Assembly: GCF_900232995.1 (NCBI RefSeq)
Contig: NZ_OCVX01000003.1
Location: 3,188,350-3,252,349, forward strand
Reading direction: 5' to 3'
Source: Mycobacterium simulans
Lineage (GTDB): Bacteria > Actinomycetota > Actinomycetes > Mycobacteriales > Mycobacteriaceae
DNA length: 64,000 bases
Part shown: piece by piece, positions 30,271 through 39,118 of the stretch
Numbering within the stretch: the stretch's first letter is position 1
Layout of the letters: each line of letters begins with the position of its first letter
The notes under the pieces: generated by a model
What the model saw: only the letters and a program-made list of their open reading frames with translations
What the model was told of the DNA's origin: nothing
The model's database searches: none
Program-made: the position numbers and the translations under genes

Positions 30271-31140
30271 ATGGCGCTGAATGTGAAAGGGGAGGGACTC
30301 GGTGCGCAGGTCACCGGGATCGACCCCAAAGACCTGGGCAGTATATCTGGCGACGAGATCCGCGACGTGGTTTACGAGAATAAACTCGTTGTTCTAAAAG
30401 ATGTTAATCCGTCCCCGGAGGACTTTATAAAACTCGGAAAGATAATCGGAGAAATTATTCCCTATTACGAGCCCATGTATCATCACGCGGATCATCCTGA
30501 GATCTTTGTCTCGTCCACCGAGGAAGGTCAGGGTGTTCCAAAAACCGGCGCGTTCTGGCACATCGATTACATGTTCATGCCGGAACCGTTTGCTTTTTCC
30601 ATGGTTGTGCCGCTCGCAGTGCCCGGGCGGGACCGCGGGACCTATTTCATCGATCTGGCTAAGGTTTGGGAGTCGTTGCCCGCTGCCAAGCGGGACCCGG
30701 TTCGCGGAACATTCAGCACCCACGATCCTCGACGCCACATCAAGATCCGCCCAAGCGATGTCTACAAGCCCATCGGAGAAGTCTGGGGCGAGATCAGCCG
30801 GACCACGCCCCCAATAAAGTGGCCCACGGTCATCAGGCACCCGAAGACCGGTCAAGAGATCCTCTACATCTGCGCGTCGGGCACCACCAAGATCGAGGAC
30901 CAGGACGGGAATCTGCTTGATCCCGCTGTGCTGGAAGAACTCATGGCCGCGACCGGGCAACTCGATCCCGAGTTCAGGTCGCCGTTCATTCACACTCAGC
31001 ACTACGAGGTTGGCGACATCGTTCTGTGGGACAACCGAGTTCTCATGCACCGAGCGAAGCACGGCAGCGCCAGGGGCACTCTGACGACCTACCGTCTGAC
31101 CATGCTCGATGGGCTCAAGTCACCGGGATACGCGGTATGA
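30271..31140 (+). CDS. Non-heme Fe(II)/2-oxoglutarate oxygenase forming the isonitrile (Rv0097/ScoE-like)
   Basis: A TauD-fold enzyme of 289 residues, the length of Rv0097. Iron ligands H97 and D99 (FWHIDY) and H260 (LMHRAKHG) and the 2-oxoglutarate Arg R275 (TTYRLTM) are present. In the characterised pathway ScoE and its mycobacterial counterparts oxidise and decarboxylate an N-carboxymethyl-beta-amino fatty acid to an isonitrile. ATG 30271 is chosen over ATG 30253 because GAGGAG lies ten bases before it and it gives the family length. The stop overlaps the thioesterase start (ATGA). Confidence 0.93.
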   Translation: MALNVKGEGLGAQVTGIDPKDLGSISGDEIRDVVYENKLVVLKDVNPSPEDFIKLGKIIGEIIPYYEPMYHHADHPEIFVSSTEEGQGVPKTGAFWHIDYMFMPEPFAFSMVVPLAVPGRDRGTYFIDLAKVWESLPAAKRDPVRGTFSTHDPRRHIKIRPSDVYKPIGEVWGEISRTTPPIKWPTVIRHPKTGQEILYICASGTTKIEDQDGNLLDPAVLEELMAATGQLDPEFRSPFIHTQHYEVGDIVLWDNRVLMHRAKHGSARGTLTTYRLTMLDGLKSPGYAV

Positions 31141-31691
31141 GCCACACCGACTTGACCCCCTCCGCGCGGGCCGGGACGGAGTGCGCAGACACAGTTCCAA
31201 TCGCGGAGGATCTGCTCAGTAGAGTGCTCGAGCCCTACTCTTACAAGGGATGCCGCTATCTCATCGACGCGGAGTCCAAAGCTACCGCCGATTCGGTCCT
31301 TGCCTATGGCAATTTCAGGATTGGTGAGCCCGCCTACATTCGAAGCACGGGACACTTCAATGCGGTCGAACTGTTGCTGTGCTTCAATCAGCTCGCTTAC
31401 AGCGCTTTCGCCCCAGCGGTCATTAACGAGGATATTCCTGCACTCCGAGGCTGGTCGATCGAAGATTATTACCGACACCAGCTCGCCAGCATGCTGATCA
31501 GGAGAACATCATCGCGATTCAAAAAGCCGATCAATCCCCAAAAATTCTCTGCACGATTGCTGTGTCGAGATTTGCAAGTCATCGAACGAACGTGGCGTTA
31601 TCTCCTGGTTCCGTGCGCCATCGAGTTCTGGGACGAGGACGGCGGGGCCGCGTTCGGCGAGATCGAACTAGCGGCCCTCAACATCCCGTAA
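31137..31691 (+). CDS. fcoT: FcoT-like hot-dog fold thioesterase/lyase (Rv0098, ScoD-like)
   Basis: The 184-residue protein closely follows FcoT of M. tuberculosis: GYCRYLID-type N-terminus (KGCRYLIDAESKAT), GHFNAVELLLCFNQLAYSAF, RFKKPINPQKFSARL and a C-terminal GEIELAALNIP. FcoT was crystallised as a long-chain acyl-CoA thioesterase; in isonitrile clusters the homologue ScoD adds glycine to the enoyl-ACP. It is translationally coupled to the oxygenase gene. Confidence 0.92.
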   Translation: MSHTDLTPSARAGTECADTVPIAEDLLSRVLEPYSYKGCRYLIDAESKATADSVLAYGNFRIGEPAYIRSTGHFNAVELLLCFNQLAYSAFAPAVINEDIPALRGWSIEDYYRHQLASMLIRRTSSRFKKPINPQKFSARLLCRDLQVIERTWRYLLVPCAIEFWDEDGGAAFGEIELAALNIP

Positions 31692-31718
31692 CCCGCTAAG
31701 AGGGGAACAGCCATAGCC

Positions 31719-33320
31719 ATGTCTCATTTACCGCCTACCGTGCTGGAACGGATCTTTCAACAGGCGCGGCGGCAGCCCGCGGCAACCGCCCTGCGCCGCT
31801 GCGACGGCACTAGCGCGCTTCGGTACTCCGAACTCGTTGCCGAAGCGGGCAGCCTTGCCGCGAATCTTGGTGCACAGTCGGTTTCTCGCGGATCCCGGGT
31901 ACTTGTGATTTCGGACAACGGGCCCGAGACATACCTGTCGGTACTGGCCTGCGCAAAGCTCGGGGCAATCGCCGTCATGGTGGACGGCAACCTTCCGCCG
32001 GCAACCATCCAACGTTTCTGCCAGATCACTGACCCCCGCGCGATACTCATCGCTCCGGGTAGCAGAATCGGATCTTCCACGCTGCCCGAAGTGCTCCGCT
32101 CGATACCGGCGATTACGGTCGATATTGCAGCTGGCGCAAGGGATTCCGCTCAACTCTTAAGTGCGGATAGTTTTGCTGGAAACCCAGATCAGGGCGCTAA
32201 TGACGCGCTGGCGATGATCTTTACGAGCGGTACCACGGGCGAGCCAAAGGCCGTACTGCTGGCCAATCGAACTTTCTTTGCCGTCCCGGACATTTTGCGG
32301 GAAGAGGGTTTGAACTGGATCACTTGGGTCGTCGGCGAAACCACGTACTCGCCGTTGCCGGCGACGCATATCGGGGGACTGTGGTGGATACTCACCTGTC
32401 TGATGCAGGGGGCGTTGTGTATCACCGGCGGTGAGCACACATCGTCCCTGGTGGAGATTCTCGACGTGAACGCGGTCGCGACGACATGCCTAGTGCCAAC
32501 TCTTCTTTCGAAACTGGTCTCCGAGCTGAAGTCCGCAAACGCGACGGTTCCCGCGTCGCTGCGACTGGTCGGCTACGGTGGCTCGCGGGCAATCGCGGCT
32601 GATGTGAGATTTATTGAAGCTGCCGGCATCCGCACTGCACAGGTCTACGGCTTGAGCGAAACGGGCTGCACCGCCTTGTGTCTGCCGACCGACGACGGCT
32701 CAATCGCCAAAATCGAGGCGGGAGCGGTAGGACGTCCGTACCCTGGCGTGGAGGTCTATCTGGCAGCTAAAGAAGGCAGCGGACCCACCCACCTAGGCGT
32801 TGCCCCGTCGGCCTCGTTCGGCACGCTGTGGATTAAATCGCCGGCAAATATGTTGGGGTACTGGAACAATCCAGAACGCACCCAACAGGTTTTGATTGAC
32901 GGGTGGGTGAACACCGGCGACCTACTGGAGCGCCACGAGGACGGATTCTTCTACATCAAGGGAAGATCCTCGGAGATGATCATCTCCGGTGGCGTCAACA
33001 TAGTGCCCGACGAGGTCGATCGCATCGCTGAAGGCGTTCCGGGCGTCCGCGAGGCCGCATGCTACGAAATACCCGATGCGGAGTTCGGGGCGTTGGTCGG
33101 TTTGGCTGTAGTCCCGTCGGCAGCGCTGGACGAGCCGGCGACGATCCAGCTCAAGCGAAGGATCGCGGCTACTTATCGGAGCGAGTCAGAGTCGATGGCG
33201 CGGCCATCCACGATCGTGATTGTCGCCGATATTCCCCGAACGCAGTCGGGCAAGGTCATGCGCGCATCATTGGCGGCGGCGATGAGTGGAGTGAAAGCCG
33301 AAGTGGCCGTTCGTGGCTGA
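31719..33320 (+). CDS. fadD10: Fatty acyl-ACP ligase, FadD10-like
   Basis: An adenylate-forming enzyme of 533 residues with the P-loop TSGTTGEPKAVLL (about 168), YGLSETG (about 310), TGDLLERHEDGFFYIKGRSSEMIISGG (A8 region, about 407) and the final catalytic Lys region QSGKVMR (about 509). FadD10 adenylates a fatty acid and loads it on the neighbouring ACP rather than on CoA. The GAGGGGAA sequence 12 bases upstream is the ribosome site. The start is 27 bases after fcoT and its end overlaps the ACP gene by eight bases. Confidence 0.93.
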   Translation: MSHLPPTVLERIFQQARRQPAATALRRCDGTSALRYSELVAEAGSLAANLGAQSVSRGSRVLVISDNGPETYLSVLACAKLGAIAVMVDGNLPPATIQRFCQITDPRAILIAPGSRIGSSTLPEVLRSIPAITVDIAAGARDSAQLLSADSFAGNPDQGANDALAMIFTSGTTGEPKAVLLANRTFFAVPDILREEGLNWITWVVGETTYSPLPATHIGGLWWILTCLMQGALCITGGEHTSSLVEILDVNAVATTCLVPTLLSKLVSELKSANATVPASLRLVGYGGSRAIAADVRFIEAAGIRTAQVYGLSETGCTALCLPTDDGSIAKIEAGAVGRPYPGVEVYLAAKEGSGPTHLGVAPSASFGTLWIKSPANMLGYWNNPERTQQVLIDGWVNTGDLLERHEDGFFYIKGRSSEMIISGGVNIVPDEVDRIAEGVPGVREAACYEIPDAEFGALVGLAVVPSAALDEPATIQLKRRIAATYRSESESMARPSTIVIVADIPRTQSGKVMRASLAAAMSGVKAEVAVRG

Positions 33321-33558
33321 GACGGTACGGGATCGGGTCCTCGCTGCTGTCTGTGAGGTGTTGTACATCGCAGGGGCGGACCTCTTCGACGGCGACGCAA
33401 CGGATCTCAGGGACCTCGGGCTGGACTCTGTTCGCTTCGTTCTCCTGATGAAGCGGCTCGGCGTGAACCGAGTATCAGAGCTGCCATCCCGATTGGTGGA
33501 GAACCCGTCGATTGCGAGCTGGGTTCGCGAGCTGGAGGATCTCGGTGACCGTGCCTGA
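33313..33558 (+). CDS. Acyl carrier protein (Rv0100-like)
   Basis: An 81-residue carrier protein with DLGLDSVRFVLLMKRLG, serine 39 being the phosphopantetheine site. It carries the fatty chain while FadD10, FcoT and the oxygenase build the beta-isonitrile acyl group, which the NRPS then uses. Start GTG 33313 lies inside the fadD10 3' end; the stop lies inside the NRPS 5' end, so the three genes are tightly coupled. Confidence 0.92.
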   Translation: MAETVRDRVLAAVCEVLYIAGADLFDGDATDLRDLGLDSVRFVLLMKRLGVNRVSELPSRLVENPSIASWVRELEDLGDRA

Positions 33559-36500
33559 AGAAGGTCGCGTGGATCGAGTTGCCTTAAGTAGGTCTCAACA
33601 GAACATCTACAACGGGGTGCTGCAGGATAACGATCCCGCGTTATATCTGATCGGCAAGAGCTATCGGTTCCACCCGTTGGAGCTGTCCGGATTCCTGGCT
33701 GGCTTGCAGGCAACGATACTCAACAATCCCGTGCAACTTTGCGTTCTCGAGGCGCCCCCGGAGGGGGGTGATTATCCAGAGCTCGCGCCGCGGCTACAGT
33801 TTGGCGACATCGTGCGCGTGCGGTCGGACGACGAGGACCACACAGACCGCGGTGACGACGAGTTCACGCGCATGTGGTCTCCTGACATCATCGCCAAGCC
33901 ACTCGTGCGCTATACCGTGCGGACCGACCGGAGCGGTTATGTGTCGGGCCTCGACGTCCACACTCACCACATCCTGCTTGACGGCGGCGCGACGGGGATC
34001 ATCGAGACTGATTTGGCGCGACACCTTGCAGCCGGACAGGAGGACGAGATCCCCCGTGTTACAAACGGTCTGAGGAAGTTAGCCGAGGCGCACCGTCGCG
34101 AGTCGGTCAAGGTGGAGGAATCGCTACAGCGCCTCGCCGAGGTCGTGCGGCGTGAGCTCGCCGACGAGGCGCGCCACAGCGGCTATGGTCAAGGCTCTAA
34201 CGACGCTCCCGGGACCGCGGCCAAGGGCGTGCTTCATGAATCAGCGAGGATCTCTGGCAAGGCATTTGATGCGATCCTCACCTTCTCGGAGGAGAAACAG
34301 GTCCCACTCAACGTGCTGGTGGCCGCGGCGGCAGTAGCCGTCGACGCGAGCCTTCGGCAGAGCACCGAAACCCTGTTAGTGCACGCAGTTGACAACCGGT
34401 TCGGAGATGCCGATCTGAATGTGGCGACATGCCTGGTCAACTCGGTTGCGCACGCGGTCCGGTTTTCGCCATTTGCGTCGGTAGCGGATGTCGTTCGGAT
34501 CCTTGACCGGGGCTACGTCATGGCACTAAGACGCCGGTGGTTTCGGGAAGAGCAGTACCGCCGGATGTATTTGGCGATCAACCGGACATCGAACGTTGAG
34601 GCGTTGACGCTCAATTTCATCCGGGAGCCGTGCGCGCGCGGCCTGCGCCCCTTCTTGTCGGAAGCACCGGTTGCGACGGATATCGGTCCGGTTGAGGGCA
34701 GGACAGTAGCGTGTGTTCTCGACGAAGACCAGCGCACACTGAACCTGGCTATCTGGGACAGGGCAGATCTGCCCGAGAGAAAGACACACCCGAGGGTCGC
34801 AGAACGGATCGCTGCGGCATTGGAATCAATGACGGCGATGTGGCATAACCCGATCGCCATGACCGTCAACGAATGGTTCGGGATCGGCCCCGACGGTGCT
34901 CTCCGCCAAGATGATTGGGCAACCCAGACGGAGCAGCCGGCGCCTGCCTGGTTTCTCAATCCAGCGCGGGGCGTCGACCAATTCCTTGAAATCCGTTGCT
35001 ACGTCTACCCGTGGGTCGCCTGGTTGGTGCAGAACGGCGCCGTGCCGGGCGACGTCCTGGTGTTCACGGACGACAACACCGACATGACCATCGACCTCCT
35101 GATCGCATGCCACCTTGCCGGCTGCGGCTACAGCGTCTGCGACACCGTCGACGAACTTCACTTGCGAGCCGATGCGATCGCCGCTCACAGCGACGGCATT
35201 TCAACGCACGTCGTCAACGTGGCTGCTACCGGGCTGGCGGCGGTTCTGGATGACGAGCTACGCAAGCTGGTGGACGGGCGCATCGAAAAGGTGACACAAG
35301 ACCCCCTGCTTGCCACCAAGACGGCGTACATCATGCCGACCTCGGGGACGACCGGTCCACCCAAGCTCGTCGGAATCTCACAAGGGTCGCTCGCGCTCTT
35401 CAGTGACGCAGTGCGACGTGCCTATGGATGGGGGCCAGACGACACCATCCTCCAATGCGCGCCTTTGACATCGGACATCAGCGTCGAAGAGATCTTTGGC
35501 GGCGCAGGCTGTGGATCAAACCTGGTCCGATCCACCGCCATGAAAACGGGCGACCTGCAGGCACTCGCACACGATTTCGTCGCGAAGAGGCCGACAGTCA
35601 TCGACCTGCCCACCGCCGTGTGGCATCTGTTGTGCGACGACGGCGACGCGCTTAACGCAATCCGCCGGTCTTGCCTCCGCCAGATCGTCATCGGCGGTGA
35701 AGCCATACGCCCCAATGCCGTCGACAAGTGGATCGAATCCGGTGCTTCACAAGGTATCTCGGTTGTCTCGACCTATGGTCCGACAGAGACCACAGTCGCC
35801 GTCACCTATTTGCCGATCGCCTGCGATGGGACCACCGTTGCGGGCCGCGCTCGACTCACGCTGGGCCGGCCGCTCGTGCCCAACACGGTGTTCGTCGCCT
35901 TCGGTGAGGTCGTCATCGTTGGGGATTTGGTCTCCGCCGGCTATCTCGGAATCGACAGCATGAGCTTCGGTGCCGTGACTGCCACCGACGGTTCGCGACG
36001 GCGCGCGTTCGCCACCGCCGATCGTGTCATTCTTGATGACAATCTTGATCGGGGCCATCCGGCCTTCTCCGGACGCAAAGACGCCATTGTCAAGATCTCG
36101 GGCAAGCGAGTCGACACCGCTGAAGCAGTTAGGCGGATCTTCGACGATCCCGCGGTATCCGATGTCGCCGTCGAGCCACACGAGGTTGGTCTCGGGGTGT
36201 GGTTCGAAACTCAGCGGACCCGCGAAGGTGCCGAAGACACTGCGGCGGCCGCTCGTATCAGGCGCATTCTCGTTCGTTTAGGAGTGCCTTCGTTTTTCGT
36301 GGTCGGCGTGCCGAGTATCCCGAGAAAGCCCAACGGAAAGATTGACAGCGACAACCTAAGGACGCCGTCTCAGTTTGTGGACGCTGTGCGAAACGACGCC
36401 GAATCGGGCGAGAAGGCGGCAGGTCTCGCGGAAATCTGGAGTCGACACCTCGGGAGAGCGATCCGGTCAGACTCATCGCTCCTCGACGAGGGAATCGGTT

Positions 36501-37753
36501 CGTTGGAGCTGATCAGAATCCTCCCCGAAACTCGCAGGTACTTGAATCGGCACCTGTCGCTTCTGGATCTGATCAGTGCTGATAGCGCCGCCAACCTGGC
36601 TGGTAGCGGCTCGACAGCCGATGGATGGATGGACGTTGAAACAGCTGCCGCGATAGAACGCGATCTCGCTTCGTTGGGGCGGCGGCGTCGTCCCCCTTCG
36701 GAGCTGAGCGTCAAACGGTCCCCGACCAGCCGCAGGCCACAGGCAATCGTCGTGTTGGGCGCGTCGGGAATTCTGGGCACAGGATTTGCCCAGGCGGTCC
36801 TCGACCTGAGACGGTCCGGAGTGCCGTGCCCCGAAGTGGTCTTGGCCACGAGATCACAGCTCCCCGAACGTGATCCATGGGCAGCTCTGCGTAGCGTTGA
36901 TGGGGTACGGATCGAACGTTTATCTCCCCAGTTTGGTCCAGATGACCTCGACGCCCTGATCCGCGACACCGGCGCTCGAACCCTCATAAATTGCATCGGT
37001 AATACCAACGTGCTCGTGCCATACCGCGAACTCCGGTTGGCGAACGTAGAGCTCGTTTCCGCGATCACCGACGCCTGCGCGAGTCGTGGTACGCGGTTGG
37101 TGCAGTTGTCGACGTTCGTCGTCAATGGGAGTGTTACCGCGCCGCGAGTCACCGACCCCCGTGACGCGCCTTATCCCTACGCGGCCTCCAAGTCACTCGC
37201 GGAGCTGGTAGTGACGGGATCACCGCCGACACTCGACTTCACCATCGTGCGCCTGCCCCGGATCCTTGGCGTGGACTATCAATTGCGCGATTCCGCCGAC
37301 ATTCTGGTCTCGATCGTTGATGCCTGCATCGCGTTGGGTGCCTACCCTTCCGTGACGTTGACGGAAGAGGTCACCACTGGCCGAGCCGCGACGAAGGCAA
37401 TCCTGGGCTTGTTGCCAGAGTTGGCTGGCTCGGCCGAGCTGGGACGCGGAATCACCGTGGTACACGGTGCGGCTGTCGCGTATGCAGAGTTTCTCAGCGG
37501 GTACGCGCTCGACGAACTTGATGCCGAGGAGTGGAAGTATCGATTGGATGAAAGCGATTGGGCGACAAGAAATCCGCGAAGGTGGTCGGTGGTGGATGCC
37601 TGGGTCGGCCTGGGCAGGAGACTCGGTACCCGCTCTTACGCGGAATACCTGGCGGATTACCGAACCCTAGCCCTCGGTATCCAATCCGTCGCCGAACTCG
37701 TCGCGAAACCAGAGTCGGTTCGAGCCGTGCTAGCACACGGATGTTCACAGTGA
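33545..37753 (+). CDS. nrp: Single-module nonribosomal peptide synthetase with terminal reductase (Nrp/ScoA-like)
   Basis: Domains in order: condensation (about 1-440, active site HHILLDG at 141-147), adenylation (about 450-930, TSGTTGPPK from 599, STYGPTE from 742, GRKDAIVKISGKR, RKPNGKID), carrier (about 960-1020, Ser 986 in GIGSLEL) and thioester reductase (about 1065-1400, GASGILG from 1072, Y1212 and K1216 in YAASK). It should acylate the amino groups of one diamino acid with isonitrile acyl-ACP and release it reductively. At 1,402 residues it lacks the second C-A-T module of M. tuberculosis Nrp (about 2,500). GTG 33545 follows GGAGG; GTG 33551 is an alternative. Confidence 0.93.
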   Translation: MTVPEEGRVDRVALSRSQQNIYNGVLQDNDPALYLIGKSYRFHPLELSGFLAGLQATILNNPVQLCVLEAPPEGGDYPELAPRLQFGDIVRVRSDDEDHTDRGDDEFTRMWSPDIIAKPLVRYTVRTDRSGYVSGLDVHTHHILLDGGATGIIETDLARHLAAGQEDEIPRVTNGLRKLAEAHRRESVKVEESLQRLAEVVRRELADEARHSGYGQGSNDAPGTAAKGVLHESARISGKAFDAILTFSEEKQVPLNVLVAAAAVAVDASLRQSTETLLVHAVDNRFGDADLNVATCLVNSVAHAVRFSPFASVADVVRILDRGYVMALRRRWFREEQYRRMYLAINRTSNVEALTLNFIREPCARGLRPFLSEAPVATDIGPVEGRTVACVLDEDQRTLNLAIWDRADLPERKTHPRVAERIAAALESMTAMWHNPIAMTVNEWFGIGPDGALRQDDWATQTEQPAPAWFLNPARGVDQFLEIRCYVYPWVAWLVQNGAVPGDVLVFTDDNTDMTIDLLIACHLAGCGYSVCDTVDELHLRADAIAAHSDGISTHVVNVAATGLAAVLDDELRKLVDGRIEKVTQDPLLATKTAYIMPTSGTTGPPKLVGISQGSLALFSDAVRRAYGWGPDDTILQCAPLTSDISVEEIFGGAGCGSNLVRSTAMKTGDLQALAHDFVAKRPTVIDLPTAVWHLLCDDGDALNAIRRSCLRQIVIGGEAIRPNAVDKWIESGASQGISVVSTYGPTETTVAVTYLPIACDGTTVAGRARLTLGRPLVPNTVFVAFGEVVIVGDLVSAGYLGIDSMSFGAVTATDGSRRRAFATADRVILDDNLDRGHPAFSGRKDAIVKISGKRVDTAEAVRRIFDDPAVSDVAVEPHEVGLGVWFETQRTREGAEDTAAAARIRRILVRLGVPSFFVVGVPSIPRKPNGKIDSDNLRTPSQFVDAVRNDAESGEKAAGLAEIWSRHLGRAIRSDSSLLDEGIGSLELIRILPETRRYLNRHLSLLDLISADSAANLAGSGSTADGWMDVETAAAIERDLASLGRRRRPPSELSVKRSPTSRRPQAIVVLGASGILGTGFAQAVLDLRRSGVPCPEVVLATRSQLPERDPWAALRSVDGVRIERLSPQFGPDDLDALIRDTGARTLINCIGNTNVLVPYRELRLANVELVSAITDACASRGTRLVQLSTFVVNGSVTAPRVTDPRDAPYPYAASKSLAELVVTGSPPTLDFTIVRLPRILGVDYQLRDSADILVSIVDACIALGAYPSVTLTEEVTTGRAATKAILGLLPELAGSAELGRGITVVHGAAVAYAEFLSGYALDELDAEEWKYRLDESDWATRNPRRWSVVDAWVGLGRRLGTRSYAEYLADYRTLALGIQSVAELVAKPESVRAVLAHGCSQ

Positions 37754-37755
37754 CT

Positions 37756-37786
37756 GAAACATGGTGCCGTGTAATCAACATGTTTC
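37756..37786. terminator. Hairpin just after nrp
   Basis: GAAACATG (37756-37763) and CATGTTTC (37779-37786) form an 8-bp stem with a 15-base loop, three bases after the nrp stop. It lacks GC strength and a U-run, so it is a weak terminator candidate for the cluster. Confidence 0.35.
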
Positions 37787-38473
37787 GTGCAGGCGACCGT
37801 TGACCACACTGGGGAGCATGGACTCGCGGCACTTCCGGATTGCTCGTCGTGAGCCAAGTCAGGAATTGCTCAGCAGTGCACACCAAGCGGTGCGACAAGT
37901 TTCGGTCGGCCGCTACGTCACCTACCCTGTTGCGGCCGACTAGCATACGGCAGCAATACAACTCGGGGCGGCGATGTATTCCGGGGCCTGACTTCTGAAT
38001 CGCCACATTTGTCACAACTGCCCCTGTCCCGGGATGTCGCGTTGTGCCCGCCTCAGAGCGACTAATCCGTTGCAGCCGAGTGGCCGACCCAGGTTGTCGC
38101 TAATGGCGTTCACTGTGGGACGTTACTGTTGATAATCGCAACTGACGAGCGCTCTGCGGGCTGTCTGCGGACTGGGGACGTCCGGGAAGTCTGGCGCGTG
38201 TTGAATCAACGGCGCTACGCTGTCGGGCGCCGGCTTGGTCCCACACCCGATCCCCTGGGAGGGGGGCTGTTATGCGTGCGGCCACGTATTGCTACGGCTC
38301 ATGCTCAGCCACAGACGCCAACCAGCCCCACGACGATCACCATTTCGCGGGCACTCTTACGTGAGGCACCGAGGGCATTTCGCGGGCAGTCTTCGTGAGT
38401 CAAGCCGCCTCTTGCGATCTCAAGTATGCACTACGTACCCTACAGAGATACGTTTCGCATACTCAGGAGCCAA
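37787..38473. other. Intergenic region with imperfect direct repeats
   Basis: No credible gene lies in these 690 bases. Two near-identical copies of a 25-base sequence beginning CATTTCGCGGGCA occur at 38341-38365 and 38376-38399, differing by one substitution and one missing base and repeating every 35 bases, about 75 bases before the antitoxin start. They could be operator sites for the antitoxin. GTATGC and GCATAC form a loose inverted pair closer to the start. Confidence 0.45.
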
Positions 38474-39118
38474 ATGATGCAGGACCGCAGCACTCCGCTC
38501 CCCGCTGGCTTGGCCCAGGCGCCGCTAAGAACCATCCGTCCTCGCGACACGGCGCAGACCTATGCCCACCCCCGCCCACAGCTGGCCCGCCTCACGGAAC
38601 GTGGGCTTCTGCACCGTCTCGCCGATGGGTACTACGCGGTGGTCCCGCAAGACATGGTCGGACGCGCCTGGATGCCTGGCCTCGAGATCGCCGCCGCGGG
38701 AATCGCTACAGCGCTCTATGGCCCCGACAACATCGTCGTGATGGGCGTCAGCGCCGCACGACTCCATGGGGCGATACCGCGGGCGCTTGCCACCGCGATC
38801 GTCGCCGTCCCTGAGCAGCACCGCCCCATCGTGCTGTCCGATCGCCCCGCGATCGTGCGATTCGTCAAACGCGACACTCAAAGCCTGGACGCCGAGCGCT
38901 ACGAGACCGAGCTTGGACCGACGCTGGTCACCACGCCCGAGCAGACGATCCTGGACCTGGCGCACCGCCCCCAACTCGGCGACTCCGAAACCGATGTTCG
39001 GTCCGCCGTCGCAGCGCTATATGAGCGCAGCGACAATGGCCGATTGCGCACGCTGGCAACCAACCAGCGGCGCCTGGCATCACTGAAGCGCGCGGAAACC
39101 TGGGCTTGCAGTGAATAG
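38474..39118 (+). CDS. AbiEi-type antitoxin, winged-helix transcriptional regulator
   Basis: The 214-residue protein has an N-terminal winged-helix part (AHPRPQLARLTERGLLHRLADGYYAV, about 30-55) and a C-terminal AbiEi-like domain (VMGVSAARLHGAIPRA, RDTQSLDAERYE, VTTPEQTILDLAHRP). Such antitoxins repress their operon and neutralise a nucleotidyltransferase toxin; mycobacterial examples are the MenA proteins. ATG 38474 and ATG 38477 both follow AGGAG; the second has better spacing. The frame's first ATG at 38426 lacks a ribosome site. Confidence 0.82.
   Translation: MMQDRSTPLPAGLAQAPLRTIRPRDTAQTYAHPRPQLARLTERGLLHRLADGYYAVVPQDMVGRAWMPGLEIAAAGIATALYGPDNIVVMGVSAARLHGAIPRALATAIVAVPEQHRPIVLSDRPAIVRFVKRDTQSLDAERYETELGPTLVTTPEQTILDLAHRPQLGDSETDVRSAVAALYERSDNGRLRTLATNQRRLASLKRAETWACSE

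Noticed and set aside
37787..38425. Open frames between nrp and the toxin-antitoxin pair on both strands
   Set aside because: They read as low-complexity Arg/Ser/Pro translations without recognisable domains or ribosome sites.
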